Assembly: GCF_002878395.1 (NCBI RefSeq) | Contig: NC_061122.1 | Coordinates: 82,679,455 to 82,743,454 of the forward strand | DNA length: 64,000 nt | Direction: 5' to 3' | Source of the DNA: Capsicum annuum | Lineage: Eukaryota > Streptophyta > Magnoliopsida > Solanales > Solanaceae | Shown: positions 13,055-25,417 of the stretch, in pieces | Layout of the letters: every line of letters starts with the position of its first letter | Numbering within the stretch: the stretch's first letter is position 1 | Position numbers and translations under genes: made by a program | Notes under the pieces: model-generated | What the model was told of the DNA's origin: nothing | Seen by the model: the letters and a program-made list of their open reading frames with translations, nothing else | Databases searched by the model: none

Positions 13055-13160
13055 TTAGCAGGGTTCGTAATGTATTATGATGCATCCATAGTAGGTTTGG
13101 ATTATGTCCTCATGCAGCATGGTAAGGTCATATCCTAAGCCTCCAGACAACTTAAACACA
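13055..13160 (+). pseudogene. RNase H scrap inside family B
   Basis: The plus strand reads YYDAS, then a VGLDYVLMQHGKV-like block and SRQLKH with interruptions, the hallmark start of a gypsy RNase H. It is the only pol trace in the family B internal region. It suggests the non-autonomous family arose from a pol-bearing gypsy element by internal loss. The small open frame on the opposite strand is a shadow. Confidence 0.7.
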
Positions 13161-14200
13161 TAGTAATCCTTTTCTAGCTTGTGTTCTATATGCCTATATT
13201 CCATAAGTTGTAGCCATGTTGCGATTCCTAATTTGAATCCTATGCTCAAATCATGCCTAAAATTCTTTTCGTCGATTGTTATTGAAGTTATGATAATAAG
13301 ATATTGAGGAAGATTATATTTCATCCTTAGTAACTCTTGGAGATTATATTGCATCAGTTATCACTTCATAATTCTATATGTATGATCGTATCATGAATTT
13401 TTCAGTTGAGTTCTAAACTCTGAATTTGAATCAGCTCCTTATAGTCAATCAAATCAGCTTTGAAATTAGTTTCATGATTAAAGTTTTATTATTTTATCTT
13501 AGTTATGTCCTATATTAGCAGACCTGTCATGTCAACATTATTCCATACGATTCCTATATATGTGTATATGTCTCATATGTAACAATTGAGTTAGTACCCT
13601 GTAACTTGTAGTTTAGTTATGAGACATGATCAATTTTAGAAATTTGGTTTCAAGATAGTAATTTCACTCTTTTCATCCAAATATCATCCTTTATTCGAGA
13701 ATGAATGATCCCAAGGGAGAGATAATATGACACCTTATATTTTCGGCTAGAGTTTGGATCATCATTCCTACAGATATAGAACCCAACCTAATGATGTCCA
13801 TGTCAAAATAAATGTGTTGATCAATTTTATAGTGTGGGAACATCTTTGGATTTGAATTGAGGTCATAAAAATCTCCTAACTCAATGTGAGTTGAGAAATT
13901 TTCTACTAATTAAGTTTTAGTGTATGTTTCAACTTAGGTTATATTCCAACGACCATTACTCCTAAAATATAACGGGATAGCTGACCTACTATATATCAAA
14001 TGAAAGATCTTTTGGTATTCTTTCCAATGCATCCAATTTTACCTTAATCCTATATCAGAGTTGAAAGCTATTTTTATTTTACCTCAGAGTGACTGTGTAA
14101 GAGAAGGTGACGACTTGAGTTAACAAGCTGTCAACTAAGTGTGATGAGCTATCAACTTAGTCATCACCCTTAACCAAAAACACCTTAAATCATTAGAGAA

Positions 14201-14280
14201 GGTGATGACTAAGTTGACAAGTCATTAACTAGTTGACAAGCCGTTAACTAGTTGACAAGTTTTCAACTAAGTCATCAACC
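14201..14280 (+). repeat. Inverted repeat with internal direct repeats in family B LTR
   Basis: The left arm GGTGATGACTAAGTTGA (14201-14217) pairs with TCAACTAAGTCATCAACC (14263-14280) with two imperfections. The loop holds repeated TTAACTAGTTGACAAG words. It belongs to the variable cassette discussed in the findings. Confidence 0.8.
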
Positions 14281-14954
14281 TTAAGCAGAAAGTGTTCAAG
14301 TGAAGCTAGAGGTTGATGACTGTTGATAAGTTATCAACTAGTTGACAAGATGTCAACTGAAAATTCCTGTGATTTTTATTCAGTTTCTTTTGGGGTATTT
14401 TGGTCTTTTCCTTACCTTAAACCCTACCCCTATGACTTAAATCACCCTAGAAACAGCAATTTCACATCATTAGTTAGTTTTCAATGTTTGTTCTCCTCTC
14501 CACTCTTAAGAGAAAGAAGTTAGGGTTTCTTTCTACAGTTCAATATCCAAGGATCCAAATTCATGTTCTCCTTTAAGAAGTCAAGAAATTTAGGCATGTG
14601 GGATATTCATCAACGGGTTCCTTTCACCCATTGAGTCCCAAAGTTTCCCAAATTTAATTCCCTTTTTAATTTAGGGTTTCACAAAAAGTGTAAATTCCAT
14701 GATCTCTCCATGTAATTCTTGATTCCAACCATGAAATAGTATTTCCTCATAACTTTGAGTATTCTTCCGTACTCCAACTGTGATAAGTTGTTATACTGAT
14801 AGAATTGTTGGATTCTTGAGTGTAAGTCATAAAATTTCCTATCATGTCATTATATTGAAACTATTATATTTAATTATATTATTTTTCATGATAGTGGGGT
14901 ATGAACACCCGAAACTTAGATGATCATGCGGGCTATAGCTTTCAAAATTTCAAG

Positions 14955-14975
14955 TTATATATATATATATATATT
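14955..14975 (+). repeat. TA microsatellite / TATA-like tract
   Basis: About ten TA dinucleotides in the family B middle LTR. The tract is much shorter in the 3' LTR near 36315, so it has either expanded here or shrunk there. It could serve as a TATA element. Confidence 0.7.
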
Positions 14976-16279
14976 ACCATGTTTATACCATGAAGTTTAT
15001 AACATTGTCATGTTGAGCATTACCGGTATTGAATCATGTTAAGCAATTATCTTTACTAGCATCATTTTGGTTGGGAGTAGAACATAGCACCTATTGAACC
15101 TACGGATGATGGATCACCCACCAGTAGAGGACTGAGACATTTAGTAGTAGTACCTGAGTTCTAGAACTATGTAACTAGTGTAGGTTATTAAAGGTTACCT
15201 ACTAGTAGAGATTTGACACTCTTAGTAATCACCCGCTAGTAGAGGACTGGCACCTTAGTCCTTTGGGACACTAGTTTAGTGGATCCACATAACCAGTGTT
15301 GGTACCCGTGGCAGGTACTAACACCCATTCAACTAGGGTTACATGTTGGACCCCGATTAGCTCAGATTGGGGCTTGTCGGTTAAATGTTATCTCCCACAG
15401 TTTTAGTCCAGTATTCAGATTATATCAGCTTAGTTTTGTATGACCAAGTGTCCATATATCAGTTATTTCGATTATTTTAGTACATGTTTAAGCTTGGTCT
15501 TGCATTCATTTTACATGCTTAGGTATTCATAGTCAGTAGTCATACATGATCCTCAATATGGTTTTATAGCCTATTCAACTTTAACTTGAGATTTACATAT
15601 AGTATTTATATTTCTACCGCTTTCCAATAACAGAAGTGTTTTCAGCTCATGATTTAGAAATTTCACTATGCCTTATAGTTTTTATGAATAGACATATTTT
15701 AAATGCATATTTCAGCAAATGGCTTACAACCTCAATTTTAAAGAATCTTTTAAGTATTTTTCTGATTCGTACATGTCTCACATACTCAATACATTCTAAA
15801 TTACTGAGCACATATATGTGTCCGTGGCTAGATTGCTTCATAATATAGATACCAGATATAGCCCACACCAGGGTCAGATAGATTGTAGCTTCCAGCCAGA
15901 GGGTGATGAGTTCTCTTGATTTGAGGGCTCTAGTCAACTCTAGTTCTAGTATTATATTTTTATTTAGTCGTATGGATTAGGGATGGCTGGGGGTCATGTT
16001 CCAGCTACCTATAGCCAGTATTAGTAGAGGCTCCATAGATAGTCAGTCAGAGTTGATCTATTTAGTTTCAGTTTTCTTTGTATATCAAGTGATGTAAGCT
16101 TTTGAATAGTTTTGTATTGATAAGTTCAGATAATGACATTTCTTCCGCTTATTCCTTCTGGTTTTATGTATTTATTTAGTTGTATATGAATCATACCAGT
16201 ATCATGGGTTAGATTTAGATCACTTATGGTTCTAAGCACTGTGTGACATCTAGAGGGTAGTCTCGAGGCATTACAAACA

Positions 16280-16291
16280 TTGTATCAGTGC
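16280..16291 (+). other. Decayed primer binding site of family B unit 2
   Basis: TTGTATCAGTGC differs at two positions from the tRNA-Met site. It lies four bases after the LTR end, the same spacing as at 1001. Confidence 0.75.
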
Positions 16292-18060
16292 ACAGAGTTT
16301 GAGCGTCCTAGGGTTTCTATGAAGCCGTGTCTAGTAAAGTCTTGCAGAATGGTACAGAGATGTTTGTACTTTTATTTGAGAGGCTATAGAGCATTTAAGA
16401 AATATTTACCTTCTTTTACATCCTAGATCATGTAGTAGAGTTGTTCTTTAAGAAACTTATACCAATTCTTACATTCTTCCATTCATGCCAACTCTACCTT
16501 ATTATGGAGGTAAGAGAAAATAGTCAAGCTTAAATTCCTATCAATAGAGTTTTCTCAAACAGTCCCCACCAACAGTTATAAGATTCCATGCGAGCGTGAA
16601 ATAATACCTTCAGTGCCTGTAAGTTCCAATCATTGAAAAAATTCATTCATGTTTATAAAAATCATGCATTGAGCCAAAGTCAAATATGCATTCAGATCCC
16701 TTATCAGAATCATATGGCCGAATGACCTAGAGTTAGAAGCATGAGGCTAGAAGTTTTGTTGCAGTAAAGGGGGGATAGTGTTTATCTGGATTTAGTAGAT
16801 TATGAATTCATGGAGCCAAAAATATTTTGTGTAGAGTATTTAGTAGCACTTTGAGAGAGATTAACAAATTAAGGGGACTTAAGAGTATGTTAATGCTTTA
16901 GTCAAGATAGAGATTAGGCACTGACAATAAAAAATATTGAGAAGCTATTAAGGTTGGGTACGTTCATAGAATTTTGAGTGTATTAGTATTTCATGATTCC
17001 TATCTAGTAGTACTAAGTTATTATAGTTTATTACAAGTTTGGGGGTATCCATGTTGTGTGTTACAATCTAAGATTGAATTATGGATGATTAAGCTATTAG
17101 ATAGAAGAGCTTGAAATTCTAGAGGGAAAAAGTGTGAACTTAGGGCATGGTGATTCTCCTAAATATTCTAAGTTAGTAAGTGTATAATTTAATATATGAG
17201 ACTATTAGGGCTATAGAAAGTTAAGAGTTATATCTCAAAAGGAAGTACTAGCAGCGGGTTTTAAACTTTAAGATATAGTCTTTTAGGGGGAGTTTATAAT
17301 TTATGTGTTATTATAAATAACAATGGTGATTTCCTAGCCCTTTAGTAAACTCTTTCTATGTAAAGATAGTGGTGATGTAAAATTAATGAACAATAATTTA
17401 GATGATAGAGTATATGACCCTTATTAGGGAATACTATTATGCTAAAGGGTAAAGGAAGATTAAGGCAAATCTTTGGTATATGTCATAGTTTGTTGAGAAT
17501 TCTAGGTGTGTATTCTTGGGGATAGAGCATGAAAGTCATTATAGATAGAGGTATTAAGGAATATGGGAAAATTTATAGGTGGTGTGGTTTGATAAAAGTA
17601 TATATGTGGTTATACTAACAGGCTTGAATGTCATGTTTGTATATAAGTGGATGAATGCATTGCATGCTAGTGAATTCCTAGTAAGAGGTCAAAGTTAGTC
17701 GTCGAAGTGGTAAGGAGTTTCATACTTGAGATGAGAGCTCTAAAAAGACATAGAATATTGAATGTTGTGATTTAGACTAGTAGTATGGTGTTATGTGTAG
17801 TACCTTGTGATTTTGAGTTAAGCTTGAACATGGTAATAGTATGTAGTTCAACTCATGCTTTGGCTGGAGTATTCATATGTACCTATGTGAGAATTATAAG
17901 TTCCATCAAATGAAGTGTAGTATTTAAAGGGATAAGTATAGTTGAGAGAGTATTTGGGAATTGTGGATAACCTTCATAGTTAGTAGTTGCATTGCCTAAG
18001 ACATAGTAATTATATTCTAACTTGTGTTCTATATGCCTATATTCCATGAGTTGTAGCCAT

Positions 18061-18065
18061 GTTGC
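18061..18065 (+). repeat. Target site duplication of element D, left copy
   Basis: GTTGC before the LTR end TGTCACGACTCG. Unit 1 has the same GTTGC uninterrupted at 13218-13222. The right copy at 34726-34730 reads ATTAT, three transitions away. Confidence 0.7.
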
Positions 18066-20240
18066 TGTCACGACTCGAGACTATCCCCTAGTCATAACAC
18101 GGTGCTTAAGGCCATAAGTGACCCTATGCTAACCCACATTCTAGTATATGTTGTGAGCACTGAATGGAGTAATAATAAAACTTCTTATATGGAAGATAAA
18201 CTGATAAAAGTTTGATAAAATATAGTACTGAAACAATACCCAACATGACTAAACTTCTGATAAACAAACTAAAAACAAGTCTGTACATCTGAAAGCCTCT
18301 AAAACACGAGGAGTTGATGGGACAAACCCCCAACTAACTCTAACCGACTGAAATAAAGAAAGTATTGAAAATAACTATAGTAACTTGTCCTCGATAGATG
18401 AGGCTTCACCACACCTGCTGCTAAGTGATATTGAACTCACTAAGGGCGATCAGGTAACTGAGTATCCAAACCAATGTTATACGGCAACATAGCACAAAAG
18501 AGAGTATGTAGTCAGTAATTTGAATGTACTGGTATGTGAGATAGAGACTAACTGAAGTACATAAAGATACTGAGCATGAATGTATAAACCGGAAGGACGA
18601 ATACAGGACCCAGTAAAATATGTAGTGAAATCATCTGTAAGATTGAGTGAATGAATAACTGCTAAACTGAACACTTGTTTATGCAAACCTGAAATGATAT
18701 AACCTTAATACTGAACTAAAACTGTGGGAGCTATCATGTAATCGACATGCTCCAATCTAAGCTAATCAGGGTCTAACCTGTAATCTTGTTGAAAAGGTGT
18801 CAGAACCTTTCCATAGATACTAATAGTGGCTCTGTGGATCAACTAATCTAATTTTCTAAAGGACTAGGGTATCAGTCCTTTACTAGTGGGTGACATCTCA
18901 TAACTAATGCTGGTAACATAGTTCTGGATCTTATGAACTGTTACTAAAGGTCTCAGTCCTATATTGGTGGGTGATCCTTCATCCCTAGGTTCGCTGGGTG
19001 CTAAATCCTACTCCTAACTGAACAGACACCGGTACTGATTAAAGTTGATAGGACTCACAACTGATAATTGCTTAACATGAATATGATAATTTGAATATGG
19101 TAGTAAAATCATGATCTGATGGACTTGTTTCTTTAAATAAAAAACATACATAAACATATAGGTATCGGGTATTCATAGCCCACCAATACTGAAAATACTT
19201 AAATTATAGTTACCTCATCACAATACTATAAAGGAATTCATGATTAGTAGACCCAAAACATAGTATATTTTACTAAATTGATGAAATCCATAATTATGAG
19301 TATGGGGGTATGTTAAACTTACGAGGACAACATTCTCACATGGTTTAATTCATAACTTGATAGATTAACATGGTATCAACTGAACGTCATATGGGTGGCT
19401 GAAATTGTAAAACATATAAGGACATAATTTACATGGGAAAACACAATATCATAGTTTATATTCAAAACTATTAAGAGAAAACTTAATAAATTCATACTTG
19501 ATTTGAAATTTGATTAAATGAGGGGAAAAATGTATACTTGAAAAAATGATGGATTCTTGGGACTCAATGGGTGGAAGGAACCCATTGATGAATATCCCAC
19601 ATACCTGAGTTGCTTGAATTACTAAAGAAAACTTAGAATTGGGACCTTGGATGGGTAAATTCTTGGAAGAAATTTTGATATTTTTGTGTTCTTGAGAGTG
19701 AGAGATGTTTATACGTCATTAACTGATGATGAATGGGCCATATAATTCCCCTTTTAGGTTTTAAATCGTGAATTGGGTCTTTAGGGATGGGGGAAAAAGA
19801 CCAAAATTCCCCTCACCCCTTTAATGAAAGCTACAAAAATTACACTGCATTGTGGCACAGAGGTTATCATGGATGCTAGCCTCTATGACACACTGAGTAT
19901 CATTACAGAGACTAACCTCCATGACACGCTACATATCGCGGAGGTCCAGTCTCTGTGGCACGTCAAAATTATGGAGGTATACTGTCTCTGTGGTGAAAAG
20001 TCACCCCGAGCCTCTTCCAAAAATTCCAAAACTCTCCTGGGTAGCCCTTTTAACACCTTAAACATATTTCAACTCATAAATCAACATTTCGATCTCAGAA
20101 AGGCTAAAAATATAATGCTCAAAATCTTGGGGTGTTAAAATGGCCATGTCATTTGTACTTAGTGTAAATTAAATGGCTTGAGACTTCTAAATATGTGACA
20201 AATAGCTGAAAACTTGTTTAGGATCTTGCAGGGTATTACA
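18066..20240 (-). repeat. Element D 3' LTR
   Basis: Ends are TGTCACGACTCG (left) and GGGTATTACA (right), i.e. TGTAATACCC to GTGACA on the minus strand; about 2175 bp. It matches 32979-34725. The stretch at 18066-18470 is homologous to the inner end of the family B LTR (motif TAGTCTCGAG in both). A palindrome-rich cassette lies at 19835-20010. Confidence 0.85.
19905..19956 (-). repeat. Two-part hairpin in element D LTR cassette
   Basis: ACAGAGACT (19905-19913) pairs perfectly with AGTCTCTGT (19948-19956), and inside it CCTCC (19916-19920) pairs with GGAGG (19940-19944), giving 14 pairs with small bulges. The equivalent in the other LTR near 34390-34445 is decayed. Confidence 0.75.
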
Positions 20241-20256
20241 ATATCTCACCTTTGAG
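20241..20256 (-). other. Element D polypurine tract
   Basis: On the minus strand this reads as a purine-rich AAAGGTGAGATAT just before the 3' LTR, preceded by a GGGACAAATGATCTC motif like those before the other 3' LTRs. Confidence 0.7.
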
Positions 20257-20439
20257 ATCATTTGTCCCTAAATAAACTGTTTGAGCTTAGATACTATGAA
20301 AACTGAGATCATGATTAAATAACTGAATCTGAAACATAATGCATTGACTAAACTGAATTTATGAAAGCATGCTATGACATAAGGATGGTTGGATAACTAC
20401 GATAGAAAATTAGAGAGTCAATTTAGGGAAACCATTACC

Positions 20440-20640
20440 TCAACCTGAATCTGAATTCCTAGGGAAAAAATGGGGATACTTGGCTCACATATCGGCCTTT
20501 GCTTCCTACGTAGCTTCCTCAATCGTCTGTTTTCTCCATAGAACCTTATCCAAGGGGAATTGTTTATTCCTCAACCGGTGAATCTAATGATCAAGGATCT
20601 CAACTGGGACTTCTTCATAGGAAAGGCATTATTTCATATC
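20440..20640 (-). pseudogene. Element D chromodomain remnant
   Basis: On the minus strand PVEILDH is followed by a basic stretch and a DKVLWRKQTIEEAT block, then a decayed EAKADM...KYPHFF ending. This is the chromovirus C-terminal chromodomain, with stops where Arg and Trp codons are expected. Confidence 0.75.
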
Positions 20641-21840
20641 CAGATTCTCTAAAGGAATGATAGAAGCTAGGTCATCAATAAATTTCTTTAGCAAAGATGC
20701 ATAACACACCGAATACACTAATACCAATTCTGCAAGCAACTCTAACTCGTAAGATACCTTTCCAAAATAGCTCAAAATCTTATGCAAGCCAACATAGAGG
20801 GTATTAACCTTTCCTTTTTTTACCAAAACTCTTCACCCCTTTCATGGGTGAAATTTTCAAATAAACCAAGTCACCAACATCAAACTCAAGATCTCTTCTC
20901 CTCACACCAATATAGGATTTCTGTCAACTTTAGGCTATCTCCAGCGTTTTTTAAATTAAGAAAACTTTCTCCATCACCTCATACACTGAATCTCTCCCTA
21001 TCAAAGTAGCCTCAGCTACTTCAAACCAAATAATAGGATATTTCACCTCATTCCATAAAGATCCTCAAACAGAGCCATCTGAATTTTAGAGTGATAACTG
21101 TTGCTATAAGCAAATTCAATCAAAGGTAAGTAGTCATCCCAACTACCCTTGAAGTTGATAAAGCAAGCCCTATAAGATCATAATAGTTTGCTCTACCTGA
21201 CCATCTATCTAAAGATGAAAAGCTTTACTAAGATGGTCTTAGGTACCAAGACCATTCTGAAAATCCTTCCAAAAATAGAAGGCAAATTGGGTACCTCTAT
21301 CTGAAATGATGGTTCATGGAACCCCATGTAACTTTACCAACTCACTAAGATAGAGTCTAACATAATTGTCAGCTCAATACAAAGGATAAACTGGTAAGAA
21401 ATAGGGTGACTTAGTCATTCCATCTATAATGACCCAAATCAAATTATGCTGGTGACGCGTATGAGGTAACCCTATAACAAAATCCATGTTCACCACCTCC
21501 CACATCAAAGTGGAAATGCTTAACTCCTAAAGCATTCCACTGGGCCTTTGGTGCTCAACCTTAACCTGCTGACAATTAGAACACTTAGCCATGAATTTTA
21601 TAATATCATTTTTACACCATTCCACTTATAGATTTCCCGCAAATTATGTTATATCTTAGTAGCTCCTGGATGAATAGAATATATCTACCTTGAAAAAAAA
21701 GCACACCATCTCCCCCTTGGGATAAAATCTTTTCCTTTTGGTCCCACACTAACTCCTTCAACTTGACCAAGATAGGATCTCTATCTTTCTTTTCTTTCAC
21801 TTTGGCCACTAATAAAGATTCCATACAATCTGTAACCATA
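20629..21840 (-). pseudogene. Element D integrase pseudogene
   Basis: The minus strand carries the pre-integrase segment (open at 21612-21839), a degraded zinc-binding region, and the catalytic core. The second Asp is kept in ISDRGTQF near 21300 and the Glu in DGQVEQ near 21205; the first Asp lies near 21490. The C-terminal region at 20629-20826 is open and shows the GKVNTLYVGLHKIL and YELELLAEL blocks. Several stops and frameshifts separate these parts. Confidence 0.8.
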
Positions 21841-21949
21841 TATTTCCTTTGGCCAAATCAACTAATATAACACCTAATATATCAAGATAGTGAACCTCAG
21901 AGACTAACTCCTTCTTATCCCCCTCAATATGTACAACACATCCCATAGA

Positions 21950-22440
21950 CAATATACTAAGTGCACCGATACTATATTAGCCTTACTAGGTGATACAACA
22001 CACTCATATTATAGTTCTTCAATGGTTCAAGCCACTTTCTCTGACAAAAATTTAGATCCTTCTGAGTGAACACATACTGTAAACTCTTACGATCCATGAA
22101 AACATCAAGATGGACCCCATAAAGGTAATGCCTCCAAATCTTTAAGGTAAATAAAACTACTGCTAACTTAAGATCATGGGTCGGGTAATTCTTCTCATCG
22201 GGTTTAAGCTGTCTAGAGGCAAAGACTATGAACTTACCTCACTTCATTAACCTATAACCAAGACAACCTTTAGAAGAATCACAATAAAGTACAAACTCAT
22301 TAGAACCCTCTGGTATAGTATTAATACTGGAGCAGAGGTGAGTCGAGTTTTCAACTCCTAAAAACTCTTCTCGTAGGATTTTGACCACTAAAATTTGAAT
22401 TTCTTTTGGGTTAGTTAAGACATGGGGGAATAAATAGAAG
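21950..22440 (-). pseudogene. Element D RNase H pseudogene
   Basis: On the minus strand FVLYCDSSKGCLGYRLM keeps the catalytic Asp, followed by FASRQLKPDEKNYPTHDLKL, where the usual Glu is Lys, and then VFTLKIWRHYLYGVH. It sits directly downstream of the RT. Confidence 0.8.
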
Positions 22441-22926
22441 AAAATCCTTCAACAAACCATCTGTAGTAACCAACTAAACCCAAGAACTCCTGATATATGA
22501 TAGAGAGATGGGTTTAGGGCATCTTTTTACTGCTTTGGTCCTTTAAGGATCAACTCGAATACCATCATTAGAACTAATGAAAATAAGAAAAGCTACTAAT
22601 CTCAACTAGAATTTTCACTTGTTGAACTTATCAAATAATAAGTTATCCTTAAGGATCGGCAATACAATCCTCAAATGATCTGTATGATCACATTCACTAT
22701 AAGAATAGACGAGGATATCATCTATGAAGACAATGATGAACATGTCCAAGTACTGCTTGAACACCCTGTTCATCAAGTCCATAAAAGTTGTAAGAGTATT
22801 CGTTAGTCAAATGACATAACTAGAAATTTGAAGTGACCATAATGAGTTCTAAAAGCTGTGTTTGGGATGTCACATTCTATGACTCTAAGCTAATGATAGC
22901 TAAATTTGAGGTCTATAATAGAGAAA
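22440..22926 (-). pseudogene. Element D reverse transcriptase, downstream part
   Basis: The part of RT after the element C insertion, read on the minus strand. It begins in the FS-x-I-D-L motif that holds the first catalytic Asp. The YxDD box is intact as FIDD (the two Asp codons occupy 22717-22722), the only intact box among the four gypsy RTs here. Downstream, the SHVISGLGLVGYYRWFVEGFS-like region is recognisable through frameshifts. Confidence 0.85.
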
Positions 22927-25207
22927 TTGATGTATCCTAGCTTTGGACCCTTAGAAAATTTCCTAGAATCTTGTTCTTCAAATTGATTATGACTTATGGT
23001 ACGAGCTATAAGTTGAGGTACGAGTGGTGAAGTCTAGTCATAAGCTGACCAGTGTTAATTTGTGGAATGGTCTTGGACACTAGAATGGATATAAATTACG
23101 GATATGAGTCATAAGGCATGAGTACTATTCATATAGATAGTTTATAAGGAGGACAATGTTTGATCTTCTTGGAGTTACATTCTACCAATGATATAGATCA
23201 TGGATACAGATTGTATATTGAGGTTATGAGTTGGTTCGATGAGTCGTATATTGGTCAGTGTGTGACCCATGGTTGAGGCTTAGTTATGATTGGATGGGTG
23301 TCAATCGTAAGCTAGGTTACGACTCATAAGGAGGTCAGTCATGACCCTATATTGGGTTTTTATGGGATTCAAGTGGGGGTATTCTGGAAATTTCCCTACT
23401 TACCCTAATAAGGACCCATGACTTCTTATACACTTAGGAGGTTATTGACTTTATTATTTTATTCTTAAACACTTAGAATCTCTTCCAAAATATATCATAT
23501 TTCTCTCAAGAGCTTTTGGGCCAAACAACTAGGGTTTAACTAAGGGATTTCTTTAGGGTTTGTCTTGGTGAATTATTCCATTAATCTTCTTGGTTTAAGG
23601 CATGATTCTCTACCCAAATTGTGATTTCAATTAAAGCCATGGTTATATGGTTGATTTCAAGGTTTTACTCTTGCATGGTTTTGGTTTTTAACTATTGATT
23701 TGGAGGTTTTGATGTTAAAGGCTTGGTTATGATTTCTTATGGTTTAAATTATGCTTTGTATGCATTAATGGTGGTTTTGGATAGTGGAATTGCATGTTAA
23801 TGGTTTAATGGTAATGGAATTTGGTTTTTGTTATGTTATGCCTCCAAGGTGTTTGATTAAATGCCTATAAAGATATGTTAATTGGATTGACTCTTTTACA
23901 TGGAACTCTTGCTTGTTTTCATATTATGCATGAAACTGTAAATGGTTTAAATAATTTAAAAAGGTTAAAGGCTAATTGGTTATTATTGTGGAGAACATGG
24001 TAGTCTCCCAAGAGGTTAATTTGGTAAACAGAAAGGGTACCCAGAGTCCCCTTAATCTAAATAGTTTTGCTAAGGATAATGCTTGCAAGTATGGTGGTAT
24101 GACGATGCCACTGGTTTATTAAATAGACTTAGTTAATAAATGGATAATTGGATTGTTAGACTTGGTTTTAATTGGGTATAAATTGTAGGGAGTGTAGGCT
24201 AAGCCATGGAAGGTGGCAATCCCGGAGGGGATCAAAACCCAAAAACTTATATTTGCCAATATGAGGGGTCTTCGATGCCTATGTACAAGTGTTATATTTA
24301 TATTGGAGAGATGTACTAGTCATCCTAAGGTTATTGCCTGGTCGTATGGCTACTCTCACTGTGACCCTTTCAATAGGGGATCTAAACCCATATGGCTCGT
24401 GGATGGTAGGACGACTAAGCTACACAACACAAGTAAAGGTTTTAATGGAATTCTAAACTCGGTCCTTTTTCCCAGCTCTTATATATATAGGGTTATTTGT
24501 ATTGGATGGTTTTTACAAAGTTTTGATAACTAGCATTACTTTATCCTTATCTCAAGATTCATGCTAGTGTTTACCCACTAACCAATCTACTGGTGGCTGT
24601 ATACCCACGCTATGTACGAACCGAACATTCAACTCCTCCTTTATAGTACTTATTTTTGGGAAAACTTATTAGACTAAAGTGGTGAGCTTACACACTTTTG
24701 AAAGGCATCATTTCATATTAGATATTATTAGATATTTTATTTTCTTTTTTGGATATTAGTTTTGGCCATAGTTAGGGGCATGTCTCAACTAGATATTTGT
24801 ATTATTTTGGATAGAGGCTTTGTGGTACTTTTGGGGGTTAGTATGGGTGGGATCGGTACAGGTGTTACCCTTGGCATTTGAATAAGATGATGGGCTGACA
24901 CCACATCTCTTGATTTTTTATTATTTTGTCATATTATATTTTAGGTTTGATTATCATATTATGTTTTGATATTCTCTTTGGTACGGTATTGATGGTTGGT
25001 TTGGTACGATTAGACTCGGTTGGGTCAGTCATGGTCGAGATCTATCCCAGAGTCTTGATGTGAACAATAATGCTATTTTATTATATGTTTGAAATTTAGC
25101 TCATCTCAGGCTGTATAAGGTGGTTAGGTTAGGTTAAGGGGGTGGTCCACGGTCCTAGTTGGACTTGAGATGCCCATTATGATAAGGCCTTGATACGGGT
25201 TGCATCA
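22927..25207 (+). repeat. Element C 5' LTR
   Basis: It begins TTGATGTATCC (the TG is at 22928, so the edge is uncertain by one base) and ends TTGCATCA; about 2280 bp, pairing with 30231-32476. The word cassette at about 22985-23365 is rich in GTACGAG, CTCATAAGG and CGTAAG-like words. Confidence 0.85.
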
Positions 25208-25210
25208 AGT

Positions 25211-25222
25211 TGGTATCAGAGC
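25211..25222 (+). other. Element C primer binding site
   Basis: A perfect TGGTATCAGAGC, three bases after the LTR end. Confidence 0.9.
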
Positions 25223-25417
25223 CTAGGTTCATGGTCAATTTAGAGTCTAAAATATAATGTAAAGTAGATCTCTTTTAGGGGTGTGTAGCACACCACACTT
25301 ATAAGGGAGAGACTGTAAGACATTTAGGAATATTTTACTATTTTGGTATTCTTTCTTCAAGCTTAAATTCTCAGTCTTGGAATCTCTTATAATCCTTGTT
25401 TGTTCATCTTTTAAGTC

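Larger units (their letters stand above)
11430..13727 (+). mobile_element. Family B internal region, unit 1, right part
   Basis: It resumes the internal region interrupted by element A and is collinear with 16962-18065 and then 34731-35219 of unit 2, which lacks about 600 bp found here (about 11780-12390). It ends in a polypurine tract (CAAGGGAGAGATAA) before the LTR at 13728. Apart from the RNase H scrap at 13055-13160 no coding similarity is seen. Confidence 0.75.
13728..16275 (+). repeat. Family B middle LTR (shared by units 1 and 2)
   Basis: It starts TGACACCTT after a polypurine tract and ends GGCATTACA before a second primer binding site; about 2548 bp. It acts at once as 3' LTR of unit 1 and 5' LTR of unit 2. 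Inside are a palindrome-rich cassette (14095-14375), a TA microsatellite (about 14955-14975), and words of the form CACCCGCTAGTAGAGGACTG between 15105 and 15260. Confidence 0.85.
16276..18065 (+). mobile_element. Family B internal region, unit 2, left part
   Basis: Collinear with 997-1681 followed by 11430-13222. At 16957-16961 it holds the uninterrupted GGTAC site where element A sits in unit 1. It lacks the RNase H scrap. At 18065 it is interrupted by element D. Confidence 0.75.

Noticed and set aside
19824..20138. 104-codon open frame with several Cys residues
   Set aside because: It is the palindrome-rich cassette and head of the element D LTR; the other LTR copy (34294-34494) does not keep the frame.
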